In this document: positions 31,545 to 38,745 of the stretch, in pieces | Position numbering within the stretch: the stretch's first letter is position 1 | Layout of the letters: each line of letters opens with the position of its first letter | Source: Dehalococcoidia bacterium UBA5748 | GTDB taxonomy: Bacteria > Chloroflexota > Dehalococcoidia > Dehalococcoidales > UBA5627 | NCBI GenBank assembly: GCA_002419135.1 | Contig: DIFM01000047.1 | Span: 1 to 48,577 of the forward strand | Direction: 5' to 3' | DNA: 48,577 nt | Translations under genes and position numbers: made by a program | Notes under the pieces: generated by a model | The model's input: the letters and a program-made list of their open reading frames with translations, nothing else | Database searches by the model: none | Told to the model about the DNA's origin: nothing

Positions 31545-32141
31545 TTGAAATTATATCTGATTAGGCACGGGCAAACCGAATTAAATAAGGTCAGACGTTT
31601 TCAGGGACGTATCGATGTGCCTCTGAATGAAACGGGAATCGGGCAGGCGCAAAAACTGGCTTTAAGATTATCCTCCGAGCCTTTGGATAAAATATATACC
31701 AGCCCGCTTTCAAGGGCACAGCAGACGGCTGAAATAATCCGCAGTAATCATCAAATTGACATAATGACTAACGAAGAGCTGGTAGAGATGAGTTTCGGCA
31801 GCTTGGAAGGAAAGACATACTGGGAGGTAAATGAAATCTTCCCCGATTGGAACGCTTCTGTTTTCGATTTTACCTTTGCCGGCGGAGAAAACCTTGATAA
31901 TCTCGTTGTCCGTATGAAGTCTTTCCTGGATATTGTTAAAAAACAAGATGAAAACTCGAATATACTTCTGGTAACGCATTCCGGTTGTTTGAGAGTCATT
32001 CTCTGTCTTTTACTTGGCATCGATGTAAATAAATGGTGGCAGTTTAAAATAGATGTTGCCTCGCTTACCGTAGTGGATAACGTTACGCAGGGGGCTGTCT
32101 TAACGTTGTTGAACGATACTTCGCATTTGAACGGAGGATAA
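31545..32141 (+). CDS. cobC: histidine phosphatase, probable alpha-ribazole phosphatase CobC
   Basis: A phosphoglycerate mutase-like phosphatase of 198 residues. The catalytic L-I-R-H-G-Q-T-E (His8) is at the N-terminus, and the second histidine is in L-L-V-T-H-S-G. E-M-S-F-G-S-L-E-G-K holds the acid residue. Sequence alone cannot separate alpha-ribazole phosphatase from other small histidine phosphatases, but its place between cobS and cobU makes CobC the natural call: it removes the phosphate from alpha-ribazole phosphate or cobalamin phosphate. TTG start at 31545, with AAGGAG 9 bases upstream. Confidence 0.85.
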   Translation: MKLYLIRHGQTELNKVRRFQGRIDVPLNETGIGQAQKLALRLSSEPLDKIYTSPLSRAQQTAEIIRSNHQIDIMTNEELVEMSFGSLEGKTYWEVNEIFPDWNASVFDFTFAGGENLDNLVVRMKSFLDIVKKQDENSNILLVTHSGCLRVILCLLLGIDVNKWWQFKIDVASLTVVDNVTQGAVLTLLNDTSHLNGG

Positions 32142-32200
32142 AAAGTAATAAGCTGTCATAAAAAGATTATATAGTGAAGACTGTAGTGGGAGAAATAAAA

Positions 32201-32218
32201 GTCCCGATGAAATCGGGA
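32201..32218. repeat. GTCCCGA-type hairpin 1
   Basis: Inverted repeat TCCCGATga/aATCGGGA. It has the same 7-base core as the two further hairpins at 32291-32308 (inside MITE copy 2) and 32352-32370. Confidence 0.6.
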
Positions 32219-32235
32219 TGAGCTTGTTGAGCTAT

Positions 32236-32341
32236 CCCTCATCAGTCTCGCTAACGCTCGACAGCTTCCCCCAAGGGAAGCCATTTTTAAGTCCCGACCT
32301 GTCGGGATGGCAGACTAATTAATCGGACTGACGGATGAGGG
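32236..32341. repeat. MITE-like palindromic repeat, copy 2
   Basis: 106 bp bounded by CCCTCATC (32236-32243) and GATGAGGG (32334-32341). The left half matches, in reverse complement, the right half of copy 1 at 1262-1376 over about 45 bases, so the two copies lie in opposite orientation. The centre differs: it carries a GTCCCGAC/GTCGGGAT hairpin (32291-32308). Confidence 0.75.
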
Positions 32342-32351
32342 TGATAACAAA

Positions 32352-32370
32352 GTCTCGACCAGTCGGGACT
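32352..32370. repeat. GTCCCGA-type hairpin 3
   Basis: AGTCTCGACC/AGTCGGGACT, an imperfect inverted repeat (one mismatch) just outside MITE copy 2. Confidence 0.5.
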
Positions 32371-32468
32371 AAGGTGCAAAAGCGACGGCGTGAAAAAATA
32401 CAAAAACTCTCGCTTTTCCCCTCTCAGCCGGCGGAGAGGGGAATTAAAAGGGGTGAGGTAGAAGGAAA

Positions 32469-33146
32469 ATGGTGAAAAAAGCGTTTGTATCATGGAGCGG
32501 AGGAAAAGATTGTTGTCTTGCATGTTATCGGGCTGCCGATAGCGGGCTGGATGTCCGCTTTTTATTGAATATGGCTGGTGAAGACGGTATGCGTTCCCGC
32601 TCTCACGGGCTTTCAAAAGAGGTTCTGGAAATGCAGGCTGAGGCTATGTTTCTACCAATTATTCAGCGGAAAACAAGCTGGGATACCTATGAAGATGAAT
32701 TCCGTAAAGTTCTGATGGAATTAAAAGAACAGGGTATAAAAGATGGTATTTTCGGTGATATCGATTTGGATGAGCACCGCGAGTGGGTGGAACGGGTCTG
32801 TTTAAGTTGCGGGATTACCCCGCATCTTCCCCTATGGACGCAGAACCAGTCTGCATTGCTAAGAGAGTTTATCAATAGCGGTTTTAAGGCAATAATAGTG
32901 GCTACCGACGCTGCTGTGATGGGGCAGGAGTGGCTGGGTAGGGTAGTCGATTCAAGTCTGCTGGCTGACTTGGGAAATGCCAAAAATATTACACCTTGCG
33001 GTGAGAACGGTGAATATCATACACTGGTTACCGGAGGTCCTTTATTTGAAAAAGAACTGGAAGTAGTCAGCGCTGAAAAAATCTTGAGGGATAAACACTG
33101 GTTTTTGGATATAAAGTCCTGTAAATATAAGGATAAAGGGGTTTAA
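32469..33146 (+). CDS. Dph6-like PP-loop ATP pyrophosphatase in corrinoid cluster
   Basis: A 225-residue N-type ATP pyrophosphatase of the MJ0570/Dph6 family. The PP-loop S-W-S-G-G-K-D-C is at residues 8-15, and the family motif G-E-N-G-E-Y-H-T is near residue 180. In eukaryotes and archaea Dph6 amidates diphthine on EF-2, but bacteria have no diphthamide, so the bacterial relatives must do something else. It sits between cobC and cobU, separated from cobU by a single base. An ATP-dependent amidation or ligation of a corrinoid or lower-ligand precursor is an inference from position only. C-terminal residues are not truncated. Ribosome binding site AGAAGGA. Confidence 0.85.
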   Translation: MVKKAFVSWSGGKDCCLACYRAADSGLDVRFLLNMAGEDGMRSRSHGLSKEVLEMQAEAMFLPIIQRKTSWDTYEDEFRKVLMELKEQGIKDGIFGDIDLDEHREWVERVCLSCGITPHLPLWTQNQSALLREFINSGFKAIIVATDAAVMGQEWLGRVVDSSLLADLGNAKNITPCGENGEYHTLVTGGPLFEKELEVVSAEKILRDKHWFLDIKSCKYKDKGV

Positions 33147-33147
33147 G

Positions 33148-33675
33148 TTGAGCTGTATTTTAATAACCGGCGGCGCCCGGGCGGGAAAAAGCAGTTATGC
33201 CCAGAAACTGGCTGCCGACATTGATGAAAAGGTATTGTTTGTGGCAACCGCCGAGGCTAGAGATGAGGATATGCGCCTGCGTATCGAAAGACATAAGAAA
33301 TCACGCCCTTTAAATTGGGATACCCTGGAATCCCCCTCAGAAGTCAGCAAAGCAATCAATGAAAAAGCAGGGGAGTATCCTGTTGTTGTTATAGACTGTA
33401 TAACCATGCTGGTTTCCAATATTATGCTCGGTGCGAGTGATGAAAAATCTGCCGAAAGCGCAGTCTTGAAAGAAATCGATTCTCTGATAAATGCCATGAA
33501 GGCAAAATCGGCTGCTTTTATACTGGTGTCAAACGAGGTGGGGCTGGGAATAGTTCCCGATAACGAGCTTTCCAGAAATTACAGAGACTTACTTGGCCGG
33601 GCAAATCAGTTACTGGCATCTTATGCCGACGAGGTTTACCTGCTGGTTGCGGGTATCCCTGTTAAGGTCAAGTAG
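33148..33675 (+). CDS. cobU: adenosylcobinamide kinase / guanylyltransferase CobU
   Basis: CobU (CobP) phosphorylates adenosylcobinamide and transfers GMP to it, giving the substrate of CobS. 175 residues. Walker A G-G-A-R-A-G-K-S-S at residues 7-15, the GMP-accepting histidine in R-I-E-R-H-K-K-S-R-P, V-V-I-D-C-I-T-M-L as the Walker B region, and the ending V-S-N-E-V-G-L-G-I-V-P with R-N-Y-R-D-L-L-G are all typical. TTG start one base after the preceding stop. With cobT and cobS the set for lower-loop assembly is complete except for the adenosyltransferase and an amidohydrolase such as CbiZ. Confidence 0.95.
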   Translation: MSCILITGGARAGKSSYAQKLAADIDEKVLFVATAEARDEDMRLRIERHKKSRPLNWDTLESPSEVSKAINEKAGEYPVVVIDCITMLVSNIMLGASDEKSAESAVLKEIDSLINAMKAKSAAFILVSNEVGLGIVPDNELSRNYRDLLGRANQLLASYADEVYLLVAGIPVKVK

Positions 33676-33777
33676 AAGTGAACCCCAAATATATTTGAAC
33701 ATATACCTTTTACCGGCATCTCCTCGGATTTTTATACTAAAGTTGAATAAGTCTATTACTTTATAAATGAAATAATT

Positions 33778-34038
33778 CTACGGATTTTTCAGACATTCAT
33801 CGTGATTATCTATATTGCGGAGGATAAAAACTTCCCCCTTGCGTTCGAAGGTCATACGGTATTTATCATCTACATAAGCCTCGAAAATACCTGGGACCTT
33901 CTCTATAGGGTGGCTGCGTAAACCTGGATGTCGAAAATCGTTGTCCAAAAACTTCAGTGCTTTATCCGCCTTGGCTCGGATAGATATCGGCAGAAGGTTA
34001 TATTGCCTTACAAAACGTTCTGTTAGTACGATGGGCAT
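33778..34038 (-). CDS. RelE/ParE-type toxin
   Basis: An 86-residue basic protein of the RelE/ParE fold: T-E-R-F-V-R-Q-Y, L-P-x-x-I-R-A-K-A-D-K-A-L-K-F-L, then H-P-G-L-R-S-H-P-I, and Y-R-M-T-F-E-R-K-G-E-V-F-I-L-R-N-I-D-N-H-D, the C-terminal strand with its terminal histidine typical of YoeB/HigB-like mRNA interferases. It starts two bases after the stop of the AbrB-like gene, as in toxin-antitoxin operons. The target (mRNA on the ribosome, or gyrase) cannot be told by eye. Confidence 0.82.
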   Translation of the reverse strand: MPIVLTERFVRQYNLLPISIRAKADKALKFLDNDFRHPGLRSHPIEKVPGIFEAYVDDKYRMTFERKGEVFILRNIDNHDECLKNP

Positions 34039-34040
34039 TA

Positions 34041-34349
34041 TTAAGCGCCCGTGTCTTTTTCCTCTTTATCGCTTTGCCGGTGAAGAAAGGCGATGGCATC
34101 ATCGCTGTCTTTGAATCTATGTACTTTGCCGCTGCGGATATCTTCTTCGGCCTCTCCCTCACCGTTTTGCCAGCGTTTCGTCCAGAACCAAGCCTGTTCT
34201 TTGCTGACTAACTTCATAACCTTGAGTACGATATCACCGTCTTTAATCTGCACATCAACGAAATCACCCTCTTCAATACCCAGTTTTTGCCGCACCGAAG
34301 CGGGTAGGGTAATTTGTGCCTTTTTACGTATTTGAACCATTTCAGACAT
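34041..34349 (-). CDS. AbrB/MazE-family antitoxin
   Basis: A 102-residue protein with an N-terminal swapped-hairpin AbrB domain (V-Q-I-R-K-K-A-Q-I-T-L-P-A-S-V-R-Q-K-L-G-I-E-E-G-D) and an acidic, helical C-terminal half (about residues 50-102, including W-F-W-T-K-R-W-Q-N-G-E-G-E-A-E-E-D-I) that should bind and block the toxin. The AbrB part would bind the operon promoter and repress it. Pairing of an AbrB-type antitoxin with a RelE-fold toxin is one of the known mixed arrangements. An ATG three codons further in is an alternative start. Promoter at 34384-34412. Confidence 0.85.
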   Translation of the reverse strand: MSEMVQIRKKAQITLPASVRQKLGIEEGDFVDVQIKDGDIVLKVMKLVSKEQAWFWTKRWQNGEGEAEEDIRSGKVHRFKDSDDAIAFLHRQSDKEEKDTGA

Positions 34350-34383
34350 AAAAAATCCTACTTTCCAATATTCTTACTTTCTA

Positions 34384-34412
34384 ACTATACATTATAATTG
34401 AGGGAGTGTCAA
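34384..34412 (-). promoter_or_regulatory. promoter of the toxin-antitoxin operon
   Basis: Minus strand TTGACA (34412-34407), 17-base spacer, TATAGT (34389-34384). It lies just past the hsp20 terminator, giving the pair independent transcription. Confidence 0.75.
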
Positions 34413-34417
34413 TGTTC

Positions 34418-34452
34418 GAAAACAAGTTAGCCCGGCTATGCACCGGGCTAAC
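34418..34452 (-). terminator. rho-independent terminator of hsp20
   Basis: Perfect 10-bp stem GTTAGCCCGG (34426-34435) / CCGGGCTAAC (34443-34452) with a 7-base loop, followed on the minus strand by TTGTTTTC. Confidence 0.88.
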
Positions 34453-34490
34453 TTAAAGGAGAAATTTTTAAAAAAGAAATATTGTATTAA

Positions 34491-34958
34491 CTATTTGGCT
34501 GTTGTTTCGATGGTCTTCGGTTCGCTTTCCACTTTAATCTGAATCTGCTTCTTCTTTTTCTCTTCCGCTTTGGGCATGGTAATTGTCAGGACACCGTTAC
34601 AGTAAGAAGAGGCGATTTTCTCGGTATCCACTGTATCCGGCAGCCTTAGCGCCCTGAAGAAAGAACCGACCGGCCGCTCTTTGATAAGATAGTTTACCCC
34701 TTCCTCAACGTCAGCTTTTCTCTCGGCTCTAATGGTCAGAACATTATCCTCGATTGCTACATCGATTTCCTCCGGCTTAATGCCCGGAACGGATGCGTTT
34801 ACGATAATGTCGTCATTCTTCTGTAAGACGTCTATCAAGATATTCCAATCCTCCGCTCCCTCGCGATAACTTGGTAAACCACCGATTCTCCATAATCTGT
34901 CCATTGTATCCTCCATCTGTTTTAATTCCCTGTAGGGATTCCATCTCTGAAGTACCAT
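34491..34958 (-). CDS. hsp20: small heat shock protein Hsp20
   Basis: An ATP-independent holdase chaperone of 155 residues. N-terminal W-N-P-Y-R-E-L-K-Q-M, the alpha-crystallin domain (about residues 45-135) with I-L-I-D-V, V-N-A-S-V-P-G-I-K-P-E-E-I-D-V and G-S-F-F-R-A-L-R-L-P, then G-V-L-T-I-T-M-P-K-A and a basic tail. Strong AAGGAGG ribosome binding site. Single-gene transcription unit with its own consensus promoter, HrcA-type operator and terminator, so heat induction through HrcA is likely. Confidence 0.95.
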   Translation of the reverse strand: MVLQRWNPYRELKQMEDTMDRLWRIGGLPSYREGAEDWNILIDVLQKNDDIIVNASVPGIKPEEIDVAIEDNVLTIRAERKADVEEGVNYLIKERPVGSFFRALRLPDTVDTEKIASSYCNGVLTITMPKAEEKKKKQIQIKVESEPKTIETTAK

Positions 34959-34992
34959 ATCAAAACCTCCTTTTTATAAAATCGTTTTAAAA

Positions 34993-35019
34993 TTAGCAAT
35001 CTCGACCAACGATTGCTAA
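34993..35019 (-). promoter_or_regulatory. CIRCE-like HrcA operator at hsp20
   Basis: TTAGCAATC (34993-35001), exactly 9 bases, then GATTGCTAA (35011-35019). It has the 9-9-9 geometry of CIRCE (TTAGCACTC-N9-GAGTGCTAA), with one symmetric change in each arm that keeps the palindrome. It overlaps the expected transcription start. Confidence 0.85.
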
Positions 35020-35023
35020 CATT

Positions 35024-35052
35024 ATTATATAATGCTAATTGCGGTTTGTCAA
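35024..35052 (-). promoter_or_regulatory. hsp20 promoter
   Basis: Minus strand TTGACA (35052-35047), 17-base spacer, TATAAT (35029-35024): perfect consensus, directly next to the CIRCE-like operator. Confidence 0.88.
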
Positions 35053-35161
35053 TACCCCTAACAATTAGTTATTAAGTTAATAGCAAAAAGTATTTTATGG
35101 GAATATCAGGGAATGCGAATACATAGTAAGAAATGTTAAATTGATGGCAACGGTAAATATT

Positions 35162-35578
35162 TTATCTTGTGAAGGTTGGTTTTGGATTTTCGGGTTTTCC
35201 GTAACCCAATTTCTTAGCTTTATCTGTCCAGCCGCAGTCGGTTTTGAAAGGCACCCCTTTTTTACCGGCGCCGTATGCCCATTCGCAACGGTATTCGCGG
35301 CACACTTTCGGTTTGGTATCATGGATGGTGCAGATATATTTATGATTATCGATTTCCTGTGCAAACGGGCAGTGGGTGATTACCTCTCCGTCCTCCGGGT
35401 TTTTCCAAAGGTCGCCATAACCACCGGTTGGAGGAACGCTAGCGTATCTAAGTATGTCTTCCCGTCCCTGCTGCACCCACCTCCGGTAGTCCGATGGTTT
35501 GGTAATCATAACGCTCGGCGCGCTGCAGCACTTGCCGCACATAGAACATTTTGGTCTCTTGCGGAGTTTATCGCTCAT
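35162..35578 (-). CDS. YkgJ-family cysteine cluster protein
   Basis: A 138-residue protein of the YkgJ/UPF0153 family, thought to bind zinc or an Fe-S cluster. The N-terminal C-S-M-C-G-K-C-C motif (about residues 11-18) is followed by H-C-P-F (about 69), C-T-I-H-D-T-K-P-K-V-C-R-E-Y-R-C-E-W (about 83-100) and a last cysteine near 114. All family cysteines are present. The biochemical role of the family is not established. It starts 7 bases after the UPF0210 gene and may be cotranscribed with it. Confidence 0.85.
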   Translation of the reverse strand: MSDKLRKRPKCSMCGKCCSAPSVMITKPSDYRRWVQQGREDILRYASVPPTGGYGDLWKNPEDGEVITHCPFAQEIDNHKYICTIHDTKPKVCREYRCEWAYGAGKKGVPFKTDCGWTDKAKKLGYGKPENPKPTFTR

Positions 35579-35585
35579 AGATGTT

Positions 35586-36944
35586 TTAATTCCTCAGGCT
35601 GTGGATAGGGGCAGGTATACGGCCGCCTCTGGCAATAAATGCCTTGCTTGAGAATACGTTGACTGCCATAATCGGGCTGCTACCGAGTAGCCCGCCGAAT
35701 TCTACAAAGTCACCCACCTTTTTACCGGGTACAGGGATAATTCTTACAGCTGTCGTCTTGTTGTTTATCATACCTATAGCAGCCTCGTCTGCAATTATGG
35801 CGGAAATAGTATAGTCAGGGGTATCTCCCGGTACGGCAATCATGTCCAGTCCGACGGAGCAAACACATGTCATAGCCTCCAGTTTTTCCAAACTGAGCGC
35901 ACCTGCTTTAACAGCCTCAACCATTCCGGCATCCTCGCTAACAGGTATAAATGCTCCCGAAAGGCCGCCTACCTGTGAGCTTGCCATTGTGCCGCCCTTT
36001 TTAACGGCATCGTTTAGTAACGCCAGTGCAGCAGTGGTTCCGGGGGCGCCGCATTTCTCCAAACCCATATCTTCAATTATATTGGCTATGCTGTCTCCTA
36101 TGGCAGGGGTCGGCGCCAGTGAAAGGTCGACAATCCCGAAGGTCACTCCCAAACGCCTTGATGCCTCAGTGGCAACCAGTTGCCCCACGCGGGTTATTTT
36201 GAAAGCGGTTTTCTTAATCGTCTCGGCAACCTCTGTAAAATCGGCATTCGGTGATATTTTTTTAAGGGCGTTATGCATTACGCCCGGACCGCTGACACCT
36301 ACATTGATAACGCATTCCGGTTCCCCGATTCCGTGAAAGGAACCCGCCATAAATGGGTTATCCTCCGGTGCGTTGCAAAAAACGACCAGCTTGGCGCAGG
36401 CTATACCGTCTTCCTTTGCCGAGAGTTCGGCAGATTTTTTAATGACTTGCCCCATCTGGGCAATGGCATCCATATTGATACCTGCTTTAGTGGTAGCTAT
36501 GTTTACCGAAGCGCAGACTCTTTTAGTTTCGGATAAAGCTTCGGGTATGGAATCCACGAATCTTCTGTCTCCGTCGGTATAGCCTTTGTGCACCAGCGCG
36601 CTGTAGCCGCCGATAAAATCGACGCCGGTGGTTTCTGTGGCTCTGTCCATTGCCATGGCAATCTTTATATAATCACCGTTTGCGGCTTCGCCGATAATAG
36701 AAACCGGTGTTACGGAAATTCGCTTATTGGTGATGGGTATGCCGTATTCCCTCTCGATATCCTCTCCGGTTTTTACCAGTTTCTCTGCTTTCCGTGTTAT
36801 CTTGTCATAAACGCGTTTGGCAAGTTCATCCATATCGCTATGGGCGCAATCCCGTAAAGAAATACCCATAGTTATGGTTCTGATATCCAAACTCTCACTG
36901 GATATCATTTTTATAGTTTCTAAAATCTCATAGGTGTTTATCAT
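35586..36944 (-). CDS. PFL-like protein UPF0210 (DUF711)
   Basis: A 452-residue member of UPF0210/DUF711, a family with a pyruvate-formate-lyase-like (anaerobic ribonucleotide reductase-like) barrel but no known reaction. Recognisable stretches: I-R-T-I-T-M-G-I-S-L-R-D-C near the N-terminus, F-I-G-G-Y-S-A-L-V, N-V-G-V-S-G-P-G-V, and G-V-T-F-G-I-V-D-L-S-L-A-P-T-P-A-I-G-D-S-I. The length is the family norm. It is encoded just downstream of an ACT-domain UPF0237 protein, an association conserved in many bacteria and archaea, so the two probably form a regulator/enzyme pair. Ribosome binding site GGGGAGAAG. Confidence 0.92.
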   Translation of the reverse strand: MINTYEILETIKMISSESLDIRTITMGISLRDCAHSDMDELAKRVYDKITRKAEKLVKTGEDIEREYGIPITNKRISVTPVSIIGEAANGDYIKIAMAMDRATETTGVDFIGGYSALVHKGYTDGDRRFVDSIPEALSETKRVCASVNIATTKAGINMDAIAQMGQVIKKSAELSAKEDGIACAKLVVFCNAPEDNPFMAGSFHGIGEPECVINVGVSGPGVMHNALKKISPNADFTEVAETIKKTAFKITRVGQLVATEASRRLGVTFGIVDLSLAPTPAIGDSIANIIEDMGLEKCGAPGTTAALALLNDAVKKGGTMASSQVGGLSGAFIPVSEDAGMVEAVKAGALSLEKLEAMTCVCSVGLDMIAVPGDTPDYTISAIIADEAAIGMINNKTTAVRIIPVPGKKVGDFVEFGGLLGSSPIMAVNVFSSKAFIARGGRIPAPIHSLRN

Positions 36945-36991
36945 TATTCTTCTCCCCGAAGACCTGTCACGCAGTTAATCTGCAGCAATTA

Positions 36992-37261
36992 TTATATTTT
37001 ATGCATGGCGTTGAAAATATCTTCGCGCTGGATTCTGATAGAAAGCCCCATTTCTTCTCCCTTGTCATCAAGTTTTTTTGATAACTGGTCGAAGGTAAGA
37101 TTAGGATTGGAAAGGTCTACCAGCATTATCATGGTAAAGATGTCCTGCAGCGTAGTTTGAGTGATATCCAGTATATTGATATTGGCTTCCATAAGTATGT
37201 TGCTGACCGCGGCGATAATTCCTACCCGGTCTTTTCCGATTACTGTAATAATACCGCGCAT
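36992..37261 (-). CDS. ACT domain protein UPF0237
   Basis: An 89-residue single ACT domain: M-R-G-I-I-T-V-I-G-K-D-R-V-G-I-I-A-A-V-S, then the helix and N-I-N-I-L-D-I-T-Q-T-T-L-Q-D-I-F-T-M. ACT domains bind amino acids or other small effectors as dimers. I chose the ATG at 37261 because it has a GGGAGAAAG ribosome binding site and gives the family N-terminus; the frame is open to 37303 but the extra residues are not family-like. It precedes the UPF0210 gene by 47 bases and probably senses a ligand for it. Confidence 0.9.
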   Translation of the reverse strand: MRGIITVIGKDRVGIIAAVSNILMEANINILDITQTTLQDIFTMIMLVDLSNPNLTFDQLSKKLDDKGEEMGLSIRIQREDIFNAMHKI

Positions 37262-37424
37262 ATTTCTTTCTCCCTGAATATTATACACACGATTATACAC
37301 CAAACAGTTAGTATTCTGCGATATATTCAGGGGTTGGTATTTGTAACGGCGTGCCGCTTACTGTATTGCATATAATAAAACCAGGCGAGGAGGGGAAATA
37401 TTATAAATATTCTAATAAACAGTA

Positions 37425-38441
37425 CTATTCTTTAATAACCGGTTTGGGTTTTCCCTCGCTTCTACGGTGGAACAACCCTTTCCCGTATTTTTGGAAAAAG
37501 ACAGCCAGTAACACAATGCTGACACCCATAATTCCCAGAATAAGCGGGAAGATTGCCGAACCCTCGAAGATGTCGAAAACCAGATTGAAAATATATATAT
37601 ACACGCCGATTACGGAAAAAACCATAAACATTACTTCGCGTAAAAAGAGGCTTACACCTGCCATTATCAGATACACCGCAAGGAACAATAACCCGAACAG
37701 GATGCTTTCACTGTCGAAAAAGAGAATAGTTGAGGTAATCAAAAACCAGACCAGGCCGTAAAGCTTTACCCAGAAGGCATAATTTTTCATTTTATAGATT
37801 GTCATCCAGATTCCGAAAAGTATGAAGAGAGCGCTTATGATAGCAGTGCTTTCGGTAAAAAGAAACGATTCTCCCCATATCATCTGCACTATATCAATTA
37901 AAGTCAGATGGGTAAATACGGCTGCCGGCAGGGCGATTAACGGGAAGCGTGTGTAGTATGTAACCGCAATTGCCCCGGCAAGGCTGATTAGTCCCATAGC
38001 AAGAACGGCAAACCTTAATTCGTAGAACGAGGCGCCTTCAGCCCAGAATCCGGTCAGACTGGCTACAGTATAAACCAGAAGAGGCAAAATAGCTGTGGCA
38101 ACGAATAAAAGCAAGCCCCCCGCCGTTTCGAATTTTTGAGAAAAACGTAACCACAAACCCAGTCCACCGATAACAACAATAGCGATTAAAGCGACCGCAA
38201 AGCGCGCCCACTGGGAAAAATCATCCCAACTCATCCCTATAAAAAGCGTGAAAGACAGCAATGCCAGGAACCCGCCAAAATAATAAAGCACCGTAATCAG
38301 GTTAAAACCGCTCTTTTTTTCAGCGGACGGTTTAATTTCTATATTTTCCTGCTTAATGATGGTTTCAAGTTGTTTTTCGGATATAATGCCCTGTTTTTGC
38401 CACTTTTTAAGGTCTGTAACGTCAAAACTATTTTTGCCCAT
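37425..38441 (-). CDS. DUF2157 domain membrane protein
   Basis: A 338-residue membrane protein. The first about 35 residues are soluble (D-L-K-K-W-Q-K-Q-G-I-I-S-E-K-Q-L), followed by about ten TMs. The opening W-x-x-x-G-I-I-S followed by a Y-Y-F-G-G-F-L-A-L-L helix is typical of DUF2157. Function unknown for the family. GAGAGGAAA ribosome binding site. About 120 bases separate it from the ACT gene downstream, without a visible terminator. Confidence 0.75.
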   Translation of the reverse strand: MGKNSFDVTDLKKWQKQGIISEKQLETIIKQENIEIKPSAEKKSGFNLITVLYYFGGFLALLSFTLFIGMSWDDFSQWARFAVALIAIVVIGGLGLWLRFSQKFETAGGLLLFVATAILPLLVYTVASLTGFWAEGASFYELRFAVLAMGLISLAGAIAVTYYTRFPLIALPAAVFTHLTLIDIVQMIWGESFLFTESTAIISALFILFGIWMTIYKMKNYAFWVKLYGLVWFLITSTILFFDSESILFGLLFLAVYLIMAGVSLFLREVMFMVFSVIGVYIYIFNLVFDIFEGSAIFPLILGIMGVSIVLLAVFFQKYGKGLFHRRSEGKPKPVIKE

Positions 38442-38597
38442 TATGTGTTTCCTCTCTACAGGTTGGGGTAATTATGGCATCTGTCACCTGTAAAATCAAT
38501 AAACTATTATCGGCAAGTGAAAATTCATTAAGAATTATTTATTTAAAATACTGTTGTTGCAATGAAATATAAAAAATAATGTAAATAAATAAAAATG

Positions 38598-38606
38598 TGT
38601 TATAAT
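38598..38606 (+). promoter_or_regulatory. extended -10 promoter candidate
   Basis: TG-T-TATAAT, perfect -10 hexamer with the TG extension. No good -35. About 140 bases before the response regulator start. Confidence 0.45.
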
Positions 38607-38621
38607 CATATAGTTATAAAG

Positions 38622-38654
38622 GTAACAATATAGTAACATAATGGTAATGATTAT
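38622..38654 (+). promoter_or_regulatory. three 11-bp direct repeats (OmpR/PhoB-type operator candidate)
   Basis: GTAACA at 38622, GTAACA at 38633 and GTAATG at 38644, spaced exactly 11 bases apart. One helical turn between half-sites is the usual design of OmpR/PhoB-family binding sites, and an OmpR-type regulator is encoded just downstream, so autoregulation is likely (inference). Confidence 0.5.
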
Positions 38655-38745
38655 TAATTATGGTTTGCAATGGTTGATTCAATATATAGTTTAAAGGCAG
38701 TAGTTGCCATCCTCGCAGACAAACGGAGAAGGAAGGAGGTATGAA

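Larger units (their letters stand above)
32142..32468. other. 327-bp repeat-rich gap inside the corrinoid cluster
   Basis: Noncoding gap between cobC and the PP-loop gene. It holds MITE-like copy 2 and three short GTCCCGA-type hairpins (annotated separately). These hairpins could stop or reduce transcription from cobC into the last two genes. An AGGTAGAAGGA stretch just before 32469 is the ribosome binding site of the next gene. Confidence 0.6.
38442..38745 (+). other. regulatory gap upstream of the response regulator
   Basis: A 304-bp very AT-rich divergent gap. It contains an extended -10 (TG-T-TATAAT, 38598-38606) and three 11-bp direct repeats (38622-38654). The DUF2157 promoter on the other strand was not located. 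Confidence 0.45.

Noticed and set aside
31545..32141. Phosphoglycerate mutase
   Set aside because: Same superfamily, but the short length and position between cobS and cobU favour alpha-ribazole phosphatase.
35141..35608. A 155-residue plus-strand reading frame
   Set aside because: It is antisense to the YkgJ gene, whose cysteine motifs are clear. The antisense product has no recognisable features.
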